From assembly GCA_949361645.1 (NCBI GenBank), contig OX442416.1, forward strand, positions 18,966,323-19,030,322: a DNA stretch of 64,000 nt, read 5' to 3'. A model generated the notes under the pieces. The model saw only the letters and a program-made list of their open reading frames with translations. It ran no database searches and was not told the DNA's origin. This document shows, piece by piece, positions 10,875 through 22,616 of the stretch. Positions within the stretch are counted from its first letter, which is position 1. Every line of letters begins with the position of its first letter. The stretch comes from Spongilla lacustris. Its lineage: Eukaryota; Porifera; Demospongiae; Spongillida; Spongillidae. The position numbers and the translations under genes are program-made.

Positions 10875-12521
10875 CTGGAGTAGGTACAATAGCTCAGTCA
10901 ACATGGTGGGTACAATGTACACATGCACATGTAGTACATGGTCATCAACATGGCCCCTTGAAGTATTAAGTATACAAACATATTTGGAAGTAATGTAAAC
11001 AAATGGGAAGGGGAAGAGGCAGATTAACACAGTTGCTGAGATAGTTTTTGATGCCAAAATTTAAGTCAATGTCTTCATTCAGGGTTCAGGTAGAAAAATA
11101 TACTGCCTTGACAAAGCCATCAACACACTCCAATCCCTCGGGCTCTAATGCACATCTGATTGTCAGGAACAGATTTGTGAAGGGAGCTAACATTTCTCAA
11201 TATCTTGTTGGATTATCTTTGACTTGGAGTCAATTCTATACATACGTGCACACATGGATAATGTTATTGGTTAAAAATGCAGCCAAACAAAAAAAGTTTT
11301 CCTCTTTTCATATTCATAAGGCTGCAATACCAGTCACTGTAAGGTCTAGTAGTCTGTTCATCTGAGAACTGTCTTGAAAAGATATTGATGACGTCTGTAA
11401 TTCACAACTGCCACACAAATTGACTTGAAAAGACAAAGCAGCTGCCAATGTCTAGACTGGCTAGAACTCACCATTCAGCCAGTCATACACTTCAATTTTT
11501 TTAATGCCAGCATGTATATGTAGAGTGTTCAACACTTCAAAAATTCCCCTTTTTTCAATGATACCTTTTAAACCATTTATGCTGTGATCATTTTCATTTT
11601 CATGTAGGAATTAGATTTTCACATCCAGCCACTATTTCTATACAACACGATAAAGTACTCCTACAATGTACTAAGTGTAAATAATGATAACAGACAGTTT
11701 TAAAAACAACATTTTGTAGTGTAACTTCAGTACAGAATGTAGTTAAGGGCTGAATTTTTTAAATGGATACTCATACATTTAGGAGTTACCTATAATATGT
11801 GGCATACATCACATTGAAAATATGAATGTATAGTGGGTACAAAGATGGAGGTGTTGGTTAGAGAGCATAGTGGGAGCAGGCTAGGAGGTGAAGGCCTTCA
11901 CATGGCAACAGGCTAGGAGGTGAAGGTCTCCACATGGCAGCAGGCTAGGAGGTGAAGGTCTCCACATGGCAGCAGGCTAGGAGGTGAAGGCCTCCACATG
12001 GCAGCAGGTGCTGGACAGCCACTGAGACCCAGCAGACTACTGGATCAGCTACCTGGACCTCTTTGCCAAAGTGGCGAGCATGTTATTCAAACTCCCTTCC
12101 TCCTAGTCTAGCTGGGGCCCATACTTAAATGCTGGGTCCTAGTGCCCAGATGTACTTCACAATATCATACCAGATGCCAGCAAGGCTGTGCATATGCTAT
12201 CTCACTTATAACACATCCATAGTCTAGTCTGATCTATTCAATAAGTACTCAGCCTAAATTTTAATTGGTCATCAATTGGGTTTCACACCCCTGCAGTAGT
12301 GATATGTAAGGTTTCTATAGCAACTTTAGTACCAACAATACAAACTCATGAACAACTATACATTGTATAATTCACTGATATAGAGCAACAGTTTATGGGC
12401 TGGCAGGGACACACTGGTCTTTGTGTGTAGGCTTAGAAGCAGCACATCACGATCCATATACAGGATTGTGTTCAGCACCATACATATCATTATTACTTGA
12501 TCATTAAATAGACCAACTCAC
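10875..12521. other. long intron of gene A
   Basis: I see no gene. It holds a copied block (about 11,320-11,480), a 32-bp minisatellite (11,876-12,006) and, near 12,400-12,520, the intronic sequence that precedes most ankyrin exons in this locus. Confidence 0.6.
11876..12006. repeat. 32-bp minisatellite, about 4 copies
   Basis: The unit contains 'caggctaggaggtgaagg' and 'ccacatggca'. Copies begin at 11,881, 11,913, 11,945 and 11,977, an exact 32-bp period with only a few substitutions. Confidence 0.9.
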
Positions 12522-12626
12522 CTTATTCTTAATGTTCACATCAATACCAGGAGTGGATAGGAGACGTTCCACACAAGTAGTATGACCTTCCTTGGCAGCG
12601 AAGTGTAATGGAGCATCACCACCGTA
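12522..12626 (-). CDS. ankyrin-repeat exon A14 (35 aa)
   Basis: The exon reads YGGDAPLHFAAKEGHTTCVE and LLSTPGIDVNIKNK, is open and phase 0, with donor GTGAGT and acceptor CTCCAG. It is the highest-coordinate repeat exon of gene A. Gypsy sequence begins about 200 bp upstream of it. Confidence 0.75.
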
Positions 12627-13066
12627 CTGGAGTGGGTACAATAGTTCAGTTAACATTGGTGGGTACAATGTACATATGTATATCAACACGACCCCCTCAA
12701 ACGTAAGTCTGTATTTGAGGTACACATTGTAATGGTTGCCGCCAAACAAGAATTTAATAATAATCCCTCCCCAGCGCATGCGCAGTATATACACCTAATA
12801 CAATAACACTACATCTCCCTTTGTTTGCAGGTTCTTGTCAGAGTCTATCAGGAGGCCTAATGGCAATGCCTGTTCTAGACCTTGTGTGCATGCAATTGGG
12901 CTTGATCCCTCCTCAGATTGGATATGCTGCTGATAGTTCTCTTCATCATCCACATTTTCGGGCTCTTCATTTCCTTCGTTGCTGGGGTTAACACCATTAT
13001 TTTCCTCCTATGTGAGAAGTGTTTCATTGCTGTTATCCTCCACATGGAGTGGATGAGGTGAGTGCC

Positions 13067-13815
13067 TCAACAAAAAGTTCTACCTTGACTGTTGTCTGCA
13101 GTGGCTGTTGAACATGGAGCTCTAGACAATGTATCTGCTGTAAACAATACCTTTCCTGGCTTGTGTTCAATAGAATAGTTATATCTTGTCATCCGCAGTC
13201 GAAATCTCAGTATGTGAGGTGGAAGTGAGTCAAGGTGTTTAGTGCTTAATAATGGGATCAGAGGCTTGTGATCGGTCTCGATTGTGAAGTGCTTTCCAAT
13301 CACAAAGGTGGAAAATTTGTCACATGCCCAGACAAAGGCTAGTGCCTCCTTTTCAATTTGCATGTAACGCTTTTCGGTGTCAGACATTGATCTCGATGCA
13401 AATGCCACAGGTTTCCAGTTGTTTTTGTCTTTTGTTTTTGGAGAAAAACTGCTCCAAGACCATATGATGAAGCATCAGCTGATATTTTCATGTCTGCTGC
13501 AGGATCATACAGGGAAAGAACAGCCGGCTTTGTGATTTCATTCTTCAGCATTGAATAAGCCAAATCCTGGTTAGCGCCCCATGCATAGCCAAGCATTGCG
13601 AGTGCTCAACAATTCACTTAAAGGTTGATACAGTTCTGATAGATGAGGAGAGAATTTTCCAAACTGATTGATCATACCCACAAATTGTTGCAATTCAGAC
13701 TCATTTTCAGGTTTGAGCATCTTATGGATTTGTCAGGATCTGGATGAATTCCTTTTTGGTCAATGATATGACCAAGGAATTGGATCTGATGCCTTGAAAA
13801 CACACATTTTTTTGG
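13067..13815 (-). pseudogene. Gypsy RT thumb and RNase H remnant
   Basis: Reading from high to low coordinates, LNPKKCVFSRHQIQFLGHII is followed by IHPDPDK, then RNase H pieces: ISADASSYGLGAVFLQ, and ASRSMSDTEKRYMQIEKEAL with ETDHKPLIPLL. The RNase H is spread over two frames that overlap around 13,340-13,600, so at least one frameshift is present. It ends in HKPGKVLFTADTLSRAP, the usual link towards integrase, but no integrase follows. Confidence 0.82.
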
Positions 13816-14031
13816 GTTCAGAGTAGGGTGTGTAACCTCCCCTGAATAATGAATATCAATTTTTTTCAAATACTTTTAAAACACTAATCAATTTTTCAGG
13901 TTTTTCTGGATCTGAAAATCCTAATTGAAAAAATGAAATTGATTTTTCCGAATAGGTTTAGACAATTTACCTGCCGAATACCTTGGTTATTCAGGTTTTC
14001 TGCTGAGTTATGGTTGTCACTCAGCACTCAA

Positions 14032-14330
14032 CCACAGCTACTTATATGTACACATCACACGAGACAACATTACACATCACACCTGACACACTCCTACACA
14101 ACCACAGCTACCCACGTCACACCAGATGCACTCAACACACAACCACAGCTATACCCAAATCACAACAGTCACCTCCCACACAACACACTCAGCATACGAC
14201 CACAGCTACCCCCATCACACCAGATACCCTCACCACTCCATAGCTACCCACATCACACCAGACACTTCCCACACAACCACAGCTACCAATATCACACCAT
14301 ATACCCTCAGCACACCACCACCAGGGCCGG
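14032..14330. repeat. 39-41 bp minisatellite inside the hAT element
   Basis: The repeated phrase 'accacagctacccacatcac' occurs at about 14,032, 14,101, 14,142, 14,199, 14,238 and 14,277. The spacing is 39-41 bp over the better copies. Open frames here are a by-product of the repeat. Confidence 0.8.
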
Positions 14331-14603
14331 CGCAATATATTTCAAAGTGATCAGGCTGTCTGAAGTTAAAATGACAGAGTCGGTGGAAGATAAAAAGTGC
14401 GTCTCAAGCAGGGGGAGGGGGATGTGCCCCCTTTAGCGGAAGCTTTTAAAGAGGTACGGCAGTGGAATCCTCGTGGTTTCACATGCATGTATTTGCAATG
14501 CCAGCATGTTTAGAATTGGACACAATGAACTAGATAATTAAAAAGTCGGTCAATAAGCTGAATAGGACTTTCGACTGAGGATAAAAACTAACAGACACCA
14601 ACG

Positions 14604-14663
14604 GGAACCTCCAGAAAGACGAAAAACCTTCAAGGAACCTCCAGAAAGACGAAAAACCTTCAA
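14604..14663. repeat. 30-bp direct duplication
   Basis: Two perfect adjacent copies begin GGAACCTCCAGAAAGACG, at 14,604 and 14,634. Confidence 0.9.
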
Positions 14664-15642
14664 TAAAACCTAACGTGACGTCACTATATACAATACCCGT
14701 TAACCGCGTTGCGTTGCGAATCTAGTAATTCCTTGGTGCATTCATGTATTTGCATGAGTGATGCACCCTAGCTTGCTTGCCCTACGCACCACCAATGCGA
14801 ACAATTCCGATTAAGCGATTAAGTGGAGCTCTTATATTATTATATATTTATTTTTGCCGGAAAAAGTGGTAGGGCTAAAGCCCCACCGGCCCGGCCATTT
14901 GCGCCGGGCCTGACCACAGCTACTAAAATAGGCCGAAATCGCTCAAGCAAATAACCACATACCAACTTGGGCATGGCCTGGCCTCAGCGTTTTAGAACAA
15001 AAGCCTATCCATGATTTCACCATCGCGAGTTTTGAAAATACTAGTATTAGTAGTAACTAAGTAAGTGCAATCGCGGCGATATCAGCTCAGATGGATTGAT
15101 GCAGGAAACAAGCTCGTTGCGAAATGCACTAAGCGAACTCGCTTTGATCTTTAGCTGGAGCTGTCCTTCGTCATGACTTGTGAAGAGGGAGATCAGATCA
15201 TCGATCTGTATTAGTTGAGTCTCACAGGAAACAATTCCCAGCCTGGGTTTTGTTAGACGATCACAGGTAAATCAACCATTGAGGTCCGCCAAGTAAACTG
15301 TGAATTTTGTTAACAGCCTATCATGGGCTGGGATATTTTTTCTTGTGTCTGTAATTCATGATCAATTATCGTACAATACTCTGCCGTATAAATAGTAACA
15401 TTAGCAGTGACGTCATTGTTACGTTTCGAATTAGAGCTATAATTATAAATCCTAAACGCGTATCCGGATATCGTTATAAAAGGGTATTCGAATAATGTGC
15501 GAATTGTCGATGCGGACGACAAATACCTAAGTACCTCCGAATGGAGATGCATAAACCGGTTATAAAACATCTAGATCTTGCGAATATCCGAATAACCCAA
15601 ATAACCTGATAACCGGTTACACACCCACATCCTAGTTCAGAT

Positions 15643-16125
15643 TAACACCTGCTTCTTCTATCCGGTCTAGAGCTGCCATAAGTCTTGGTGTTGATTGCTG
15701 CCGAATATGAGGATGTCATCAATTTGGCATAGTACACCATCCAATCCCTCCAATATTTCACTCGAGTCATTCTTCTTTGGAATAACTCGGATGCGGAGGA
15801 GATCCCAAAAGGCATTTTATTAAAGAAATAGCGGCCAAAAGGGGTAATGAAGGTTGTAAGTGGTCGGCAATCTTTGGCAAGTGAGATTTGCCAAAATCCG
15901 CTGTTAGCATCTAGTTTGCAGAAAATTGATGCACTAGACAACTGTGCCAACATCTCATCAATCTTTGGAAGTGGGTAGTTCTCCCTCAAACACTTTCGTT
16001 CAGAGGTTTCAAGTCTACACAAATATTATACGAACTGAGTTTGATTGTTTCTTTGGGACAACCACCACTCCTGCGCACCATTCGGTTGGACCTTTCACTT
16101 TCTCAAAAGTGGGGCCGGGGTCCAA
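15643..16125 (-). pseudogene. Gypsy reverse transcriptase N-terminal remnant
   Basis: It reads NYPLPKIDEMLAQLSSASIF, then CKLDANSGFWQI and MPFGISSASELFQRRM in the open stretch 15,642-16,022. A frame change then gives VLCQIDDILIFG with an intact D-D pair. Upstream, VRRSGGCPKE is the start of the fingers domain. The gene is interrupted at its low-coordinate end by the hAT element. Confidence 0.82.
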
Positions 16126-16305
16126 AATGTTCAAAGACAAAAAAAATTATAACCGTTTTATGACCGTTTGACTATCAGCATTATACATTTTATATCTCCG
16201 CATGAATCAACATATAACACATTGTTTTACCAGTACTTAAAGGCCCGTTTCCCCGGTTATAGGACAATAGGGTCGTTAAATATCTAATGTACAACCACTG
16301 CTTAC

Positions 16306-16410
16306 CCCGCAATGTGAATTTACAGATACTCCACTTTCGATCAACCTCGCCACCTCGCCAATATCACCTCTCCATGCCGCATCTCGAAGCTTCTTTTCTT
16401 CATCTGAGGT
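16306..16410 (-). pseudogene. frameshifted 5' exon of ankyrin gene A
   Basis: It is a copy of the start exon at 35,900-36,034. One frame reads LRDAAWRGDIGEVARLIESG and ends before the same GGG|GTAAGC donor. Relative to the gene B exon, about 17 bp are missing between the start codon and EEKKLRD, so the initial ATG is out of frame and no in-frame ATG precedes the ankyrin part. It could still serve as an internal exon if spliced from upstream. Confidence 0.65.
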
Positions 16411-16665
16411 TACTAGGGATCATATTCACTTTACGTACGCGAGTCAGTAACGAGCATGTACATGTATGTGAGCTACGCCCTAGGTGCAAGGTGGGGTGGG
16501 GCGTGGGCATACAACTCCGGAGTCCCCCAGGATGATACATTAAAATAGGTCTACGTATACATCATACGCGTACGTTAAATATCGTACCGAATCGTAAAGT
16601 CTTCACAAGCTTAGCGAACATCGTCTTTCAATAGGGCGTGCCAACACACAAATAGAAGATTCGCG
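16411..16665 (-). repeat. duplicated upstream flank, paired with 36035-36300
   Basis: The sequence upstream of this 5' exon matches the sequence upstream of the gene B start exon, for example 'aagcttagcgaacatcgtct'. The promoter-side DNA was duplicated with the exon. Confidence 0.75.
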
Positions 16666-17130
16666 CGTTACGTCATTTACATTTTGCTTCCTGTTTGCAT
16701 TGGCCAGCAGCGCCGCCTCTGGCTATGAATAATGATCTTTTAAGTAAAAAAAGCTTCTTCCTTAAATATAACAAGACATTGTGTACCGTCGCCATAATTC
16801 GAGACGCACGCTTTTCGTATTTGGGTTGCGTCGTTACGTTACAGTTCTGTAACCGTTATGCAAGTACTATTGTCCCCGTTCCGTACCAGGCCATTGTTAC
16901 TTGTATACCGCGAGTATATACATATATACATGAAACTCATAACGCTTGCGTTTATGGACGGCGAGTGTTCTTCCCTCTCTGCTAGTGCATCTTTTAATTC
17001 GGCAGTAAGACCGGTACGTTCTGACCATGCAGAGATCCCCAAGAACTCAGTTCTTCTCGATTGCCCGATGCTAGGAATAGTCTCTGGAATGTGGTGGGGG
17101 CGGGTGCATGAATGATTGCATCTTCATACT
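16666..17130. other. no recognised feature
   Basis: This is unique-looking sequence with more CpG than its surroundings. Short open frames have no recognisable domain or splice pattern. Confidence 0.5.
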
Positions 17131-17134
17131 ACAT

Positions 17135-17136
<2 letters not shown>

Positions 17137-17222
<86 letters not shown>

Positions 17223-17230
17223 ACACACAT
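17137..17230. repeat. (AC)n microsatellite
   Basis: About 45 AC units are present, with one interruption near the right end. Confidence 0.98.
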
Positions 17231-17581
17231 GATGTCAGCATTTTAACAACAAGGGATCTGCTGTGTTTTCACTTTGTACGTCATCCCTGCAGGCATTGCA
17301 ACATGGACGTCCCATACAAAGAGATGCTTCTGAAACTTCCTGCTGGCCTTGAATTGCCATAGCAACAGTTCCTCCATACAGCTGCAAAAACAATACACCA
17401 AGTCCTGTTGCTAGCTGATTACACAGTTTATTCAAGGCAAAGAGAACACAACAATGCATTGGAGCGTTTCTGTTGCACGACATCACATTTGTTCACAACT
17501 GTCCCAACAGTATGTGCGATTGTAGGAATATGGCATGGGTATAGGCCCACCCAACAAAGTACTGCAATGGCACAATAAGTG

Positions 17582-17626
<45 letters not shown>

Positions 17627-18934
17627 TACACACACACACATATACACACACATAACATACAGAAATACTATGTGATACACACGTTTTTTTAGATGTCCAC
17701 ACTCCAAGTTAATTAATTACACTCCACATTAACTAACTCAGTGTACTGATGCTATGTTCCTTCTTCATTATGCGAGGCCGGAACATAATGTGCCAGAAGG
17801 AACCTTTCTGTTCCTCCATCTCGCTCATTCCTGGCAGTCATACTCACATCTGACAAAGATAAAGAGAAATGAAGGGAGTACCCACTGCAGGTCCCCAGAC
17901 CTATACATCTGCTCACATGGACCAGAACAGCAAGTACAAACTGGCTAGGAGGTTTAATATATATCTGGGCACAACCCATGCATGCATGGAATGCACAGAA
18001 CAACTTTTAATCACCATAAGTAAAGTGTGATTTACACAACATTAACATTTGATTGACATACTATACACATACTGTAATATCATCTCGTGCCTCTCACTAC
18101 CCAGGTACTCTCCAGCAATGCTCACCAGTAGGGTTGAGGTACTCGATCAGACCTAAATGTTTCAGTGCCTTCACCCAACACTATGGCATGCATGGTACAT
18201 CATCTCTGGAAGAACAGGGGAAAGAAAGACGGAAGTGGTGACGTGGGAGTAGAAAGGGGAGGGAGGAATGGAGGAGCTGAGGGGAGGATAGGGACAAAAA
18301 GTGAAGTTCATAATATACCACTTACTGATATCAAGAAAGCCTGTAGTGTCCCTAACAGTCAGCATCAACAGATGGTACAGAAACTGTTCTCTTGCTTTCA
18401 TCAGTGCAAAGAAAAGCATGCTCCCGATATCTCTGGATGTGTGTAACACAACTAACCATCACTTCTCCACCCACCAGCACCATCACTGTTCACCTACCAG
18501 CACAATCATTGCCCTACTCACCATCACTATTCTACCCATCACCATCACTGCCCCACCCATCAGCCTACCATTGCTGAAGTACACTACCTTGTCAGCTCCT
18601 CAACAGACACTTGTCAAGGGAAAGGTATACAAACCTGCCTATTCCAGCATCAGTCATGCTGGCTACAATCTGTGTGTTTAGTAAACAGTCTGACAGGATC
18701 AGTAAATCATACCAAACTCTTCATATGGAGCATATTGACCATCAGGATCATGACTGGTTGTATAGAATAACATGTATCCAAAGTCACCAGGGTACCCATG
18801 CCCTACCCAAGGTCACTATGCTCTACCCTAATTCAAAAACCTCCTCAGTTTCCCCCACACAGTGGGTAAAGCTATAAGACACATTCCCCAGACCATAGCA
18901 CTACTATATTACTGGTGTTCAATATAGCACGGTG

Positions 18935-19085
18935 ATGTGATAAAGGTAGCATGGTATGGTGAAGAGGTGTTATGGTACAGTGGGGAGGTGGGAGGAGGTG
19001 GTATGATACAGTGAGGAGGTGGGAGGATGTGGTATGGTACAGTGAGGCGGTGGTATGGGACAGTGAGGAGATGGTATGGTACAAT
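18935..19085. repeat. GGTATGGTACAGTGAGGAGG-type minisatellite
   Basis: Imperfect repeats of 'ggtatggtacagtgaggaggt' type recur with variable spacing (about 18-35 bp). The open frames on the complementary strand are pure repeat translation. Confidence 0.75.
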
Positions 19086-20244
19086 GGCACTATTCTGTTT
19101 CTGTAATGAGTTGGGCCGGTGCATGATTTTCCAGAATTAACTTTATTTCATCAAGTGTGCACAAGGACATGGGGACATAAGATGGGTTATGGTATGATCT
19201 AAGAGGAACAGGTTATAGGGTTAGTGGATTATCAGGCGAAATATTTTTACATGGAGCATTGCAATAACCAATTATTGCGTATATTTTTCAGGTTGCAGTA
19301 GCAATTCAGTGGTTCCTCTTTCCCAGCCCATAAATTTACAATATCCAATAGCAGGCTCAGCAGTGAGGCGTGCCACCAGATGATCCTGTAAGGCATGAGG
19401 ACCAGCTAGTCCGTCACTGTACCAAACACCATCCAATATATGTCTATAACTGGCAACAGCCGGCTATAGGATTGCAATGCACAATAGTTATGTTCATAAA
19501 TCCCACCTTGAAACAAAGTAGGCCTACTAATGTAAAATGATTATGCAATGAAGAATAAATAAAGAATAAATGTGAACACTCCCTACCTCCCTTCCCTCCC
19601 AATTATAACTTCCAGAACAATCACCTGCAATAACGCTGGAATGAGATTTCCATACATTTACATAACACCGAATCCACCATGGCAGACACAAACTCATCAA
19701 ATTTAGTATTCACATCTCACTTTCCCATGTAGATGCGCAAGGGTATGGAGATTCAGTGAAGGCGAGCTGTAGTCATCCAGAAGGAGAGGAGCCAATGCTG
19801 CTTGCAGCTACAGTGTGATGGCATGATTCTGGCTGCCAAGGTAACTGGGGAATTCAGAAACAGCAACTATCACCATGGAGGAGTAGTTCTACCTCCACTT
19901 GATCTCTCTACTGTGAACACCATGTACCAGGATGATCCCGTTGGGTCCCCACAGGACCACTAGAAATTCTCACTGATATACAGTATATGATTACATACTA
20001 GCTGATTCAGCATAAAAACCATCTCTGTGCTGGAGGGAAGAGGAAGGAATAGGTGTCACCACACACTGATATGAATCTACATACATTCCTCACCAGTGGA
20101 TCACATAAAGTACCATCCAATGTTACATGTATATATTCTAAACAGCATGTATGCTATTTTATGGGATTTTTTTGTTGATAGAAACAACTCCCAGTAAATG
20201 GGCAGCACCCACAATATAGCACACCATTACTAATTTATGATTTC

Positions 20245-20640
20245 ATCACACAGCCTCCGGCAACACATACACACATTGGTGCACACTGAAGATGTCCAGT
20301 ACATAATGCTGTAGATGGACTCAATTCCCTACACCACACTCTCTGCACTGGAGAGGAGAGGGTAAATAAGATGACATCACACAAGAGATTGCACATAATG
20401 ATAATACTCCCATGGTTCATCACACAGCTTCCCCGTACTGACCACCTGTCATCCTCATATTCAACAGTTTATCCCACAAAAAATTGTACCAGGCAGAAAA
20501 ATTTACACCACCCATTACATTTTTGGCTGCACCAAGTTTGCCAACAATGTAACTGCTACTTTTACTTTCTGGATATAGGTTTATGCATATGTTTAGTAAG
20601 GTATATACAATGTTAGCGTAGTTAGGTCATCTCAGTGCAT
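20245..20640. repeat. dispersed repeat related to 25095-25560
   Basis: The minus strand of 20,245-20,340 (GTGTAGGGAATTGAGTCC, then CTTCAGTGTGCACCAA) resembles plus-strand 25,107-25,170 and 25,360-25,400. The part at 20,500-20,640 resembles 25,430-25,560, sharing 'taggtttatgc' and 'taggtcatctcagtgcat'. Copies in this arrangement argue for a mobile repeat rather than a Cys-rich exon. Confidence 0.55.
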
Positions 20641-22616
20641 ATTGTTCCGTCTAGGACTCTAGATACACACCCATTTTGAAAGGGCCTTGATTTGAATTCA
20701 TGCATTTTTTAAAGCCCAGTATTAATGAAACAGATTGGAAATACTAATTTCAATCACTTGTAATATAGTTTATTTATTTGGTATATCATGTCAGAGTTTT
20801 AGGCAATAACAGTATGGAACAGTTCAAAATTGAACTTCGTGATTATAAGGTAGTGCAACCTACTCTAGTTCTCTAAGTGCAAAACTGAAATACTTATGTC
20901 TTCATGCAGTGCCTACAATGCATTTCTATGCATGCACAATTTTTCATTTAACATCACCTTATTCAATAGCACAATATTATAATACAATTAGTGCTCATTT
21001 TAAAAACAAAGCACAAGCACACAATTCTGAATAAACTAGATAGCTAATTATGATTATGTGGTCACAGTACATTCCATACCAGATGGTGTATTGCACAACT
21101 TACATTCATCCTCTTAACCAAAGTTCTAACCATTTCGTGCATGCATGTGGCATTGAATCATACATATCCACTTTGCTAGCAGATTATAAGAAATCAGTTT
21201 GTTGACAGATGAATAAATAATGTCAGCATTGTTACTAGAAGATTGTGATGAAAGAACAAGTGAATGCATTATATAATTGGAGGTGATTATGAAAAGGCCT
21301 CACATACTGAATTAAGGTACAATGGAAATGTGTACATAAATTGACAATATTAGCAACAAATAAAGTATAAGGAAAGCACCACATCAGGAAACAATGCATA
21401 TAACAAAAAAGCAACGGACAATGCCTCGAAAATAAGTTGGCATAATTATAACTGAAGAAGATTTATGCATGGACCCAGGTTCAATCGAGAAGAAACTTAT
21501 CAATCACAGTTTCCAATTCAACATTGTTGAGGGATCTTTTTGTATAGAGTTTTCAACCGATACACATACAAGTCAGTACAAGTAAATAAAAGCATTCTCT
21601 ATGGTTGGTGCTATTAAATATATGCAGCATATGAAAAAACGTAAGCAGTGTCCTGTAACTTATATTAGTGCTAAATATTATAAATATTAGACCTTTGAAT
21701 TTGAATATATGAATGACAGAGTCAAGAGAGTTGACTTAACTGTGATGCCCATGGGATCTAGCTATGACATTACAAATTAAATTAAATGCTTTTTGGGGTA
21801 GTATCTAAAAGGCCAGTATATATTAATGGCTGGGTCTATCGTTTAGTTCAACGTCGTACTAAGAAGCTATTCTGACAATTCTAAACTACTGATTAGGTAT
21901 GTGATTGTATAAAAGTTAATTTTTCACCAGGATGCTAATTGAAAACACTTGTCTAACCCAAAGTAGCCCTTACCGCACGTCAATACCCCCCAGTACATAT
22001 AAAAAAGGTATTACGTTTCATTACACTGCTGCATGGAGTGATTTATTAATTCGCCTTGGCCTACGTGTTAGTTCTGAATTTGCCTACTAACAGCTATACG
22101 TTACAAAACAAATAGGCCATTCGGTCTGCTTGAGATAACAGTGTGCGAGGGTAGCCTACAGCATTCAGTCTATATTAAGTGTTTTCGAATGTAATCCAAA
22201 ATAATAACATCTGCACAGTGATGATAATGACAGCACATTAAGTATGTGTTGCAATAATAAAGCATGCACTATCAAACAAGATCTTCTTTAGCTTAAATGT
22301 ACAAATCACATGCATGAATTATACTTTTGGTATCAGTATAAATTACTGAATAGATCAGGGAATTACCGATAATACCAATCAACTAAGTTATAAATGTAGT
22401 ATTTACTTCCAATGCGTGTGTATACTTATTTCCACAATACTTACATGTCTTCGTCACTTGTGTACAAGTAAAACTTCAACATGGAAAATTTAGGCTGTAC
22501 ATGCAGGTTGCGGATAATATAGAAACATGATATTTCTACCGTTGCATCAGTGGTAATCACATTGAGTAGAATACACTGATGCACTATCGGGAGATTCGTA
22601 TCACTGAACAGGTTTG

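Larger units (their letters stand above)
13824..15634. mobile_element. hAT-like non-autonomous element (1.8 kb)
   Basis: It is inserted in Gypsy RT with an imperfect 8-bp target duplication: 'gttcagag' at 13,816-13,823 and 'gttcagat' at 15,635-15,642. The ends begin TAGGGTGTGTAACC and, inverted, TAGGATGTGGGTGTGTAACC. The right end continues with alternating 'ggttat' and 'cgaata' motifs. Such ends and 8-bp duplications are typical of hAT elements. I found no transposase inside. It carries a minisatellite and a 30-bp direct duplication. Confidence 0.75.
12830..16125 (-). mobile_element. second Gypsy pol fragment, split by a hAT insertion
   Basis: A minus-strand Ty3/Gypsy pol fragment runs from the reverse transcriptase (about 16,125) to RNase H (13,067) and a short acidic tail to about 12,830. 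No LTR, gag or integrase is visible. Its protein differs from that of the first Gypsy element, so it is another lineage. A hAT-like element (13,824-15,634) cuts the reverse transcriptase between AGVNLN and LNPKKC. Confidence 0.82.
480..16410 (-). other. ankyrin-repeat gene A (gene model, 3' end outside window)
   Basis: This is a minus-strand series of about 14 exons of 102-114 bp, each encoding one ankyrin repeat. Each starts after a pyrimidine-rich acceptor, typically ACCCACTCCAG, and ends at a GTGAGT or GTAAGT donor. All are phase 0, so they can be joined or skipped without a frame change. Ankyrin repeats are helix-loop-helix protein-binding modules; no other domain is visible. A possible 5' exon at 16,306-16,410 is frameshifted, and Gypsy and hAT elements fill the long gaps. 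The gene may be a pseudogene, may start elsewhere, or may be several merged copies. The 3' end lies beyond position 1. Confidence 0.55.
17231..22616. other. 5.4 kb without a supported gene
   Basis: The open frames here are short and mostly follow simple repeats. It holds an interrupted CA repeat (17,581-17,660), pyrimidine-rich CAC/CATCA repeats (about 18,455-18,560), a minisatellite (18,935-19,085), a dispersed repeat (20,245-20,640) and an AT-rich stretch (20,650-22,600). A minus-strand open stretch at about 19,278-19,465, after a plausible acceptor, has no recognisable domain. Confidence 0.5.

Noticed and set aside
14010..14350. Thr/His-rich open frames
   Set aside because: They follow the 39-41 bp minisatellite in three frames.
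13933..14436. 167-aa open frame on the plus strand
   Set aside because: It is low-complexity, lies inside a hAT-like element over the minisatellite, and has no hAT transposase motif.
19278..19465. Minus-strand open stretch of about 60 codons after a plausible acceptor
   Set aside because: No domain is recognised, there is no neighbouring exon with a matching phase, and the length is within chance for AT-rich DNA. It is mentioned only in the gap description.
20235..20423. Minus-strand Cys-rich stretch after a strong pyrimidine tract (VWCRELSP, CTGHLQCAPMCVC)
   Set aside because: The same sequence recurs around 25,107-25,400 in other frames as a dispersed repeat, and no partner exon was found.
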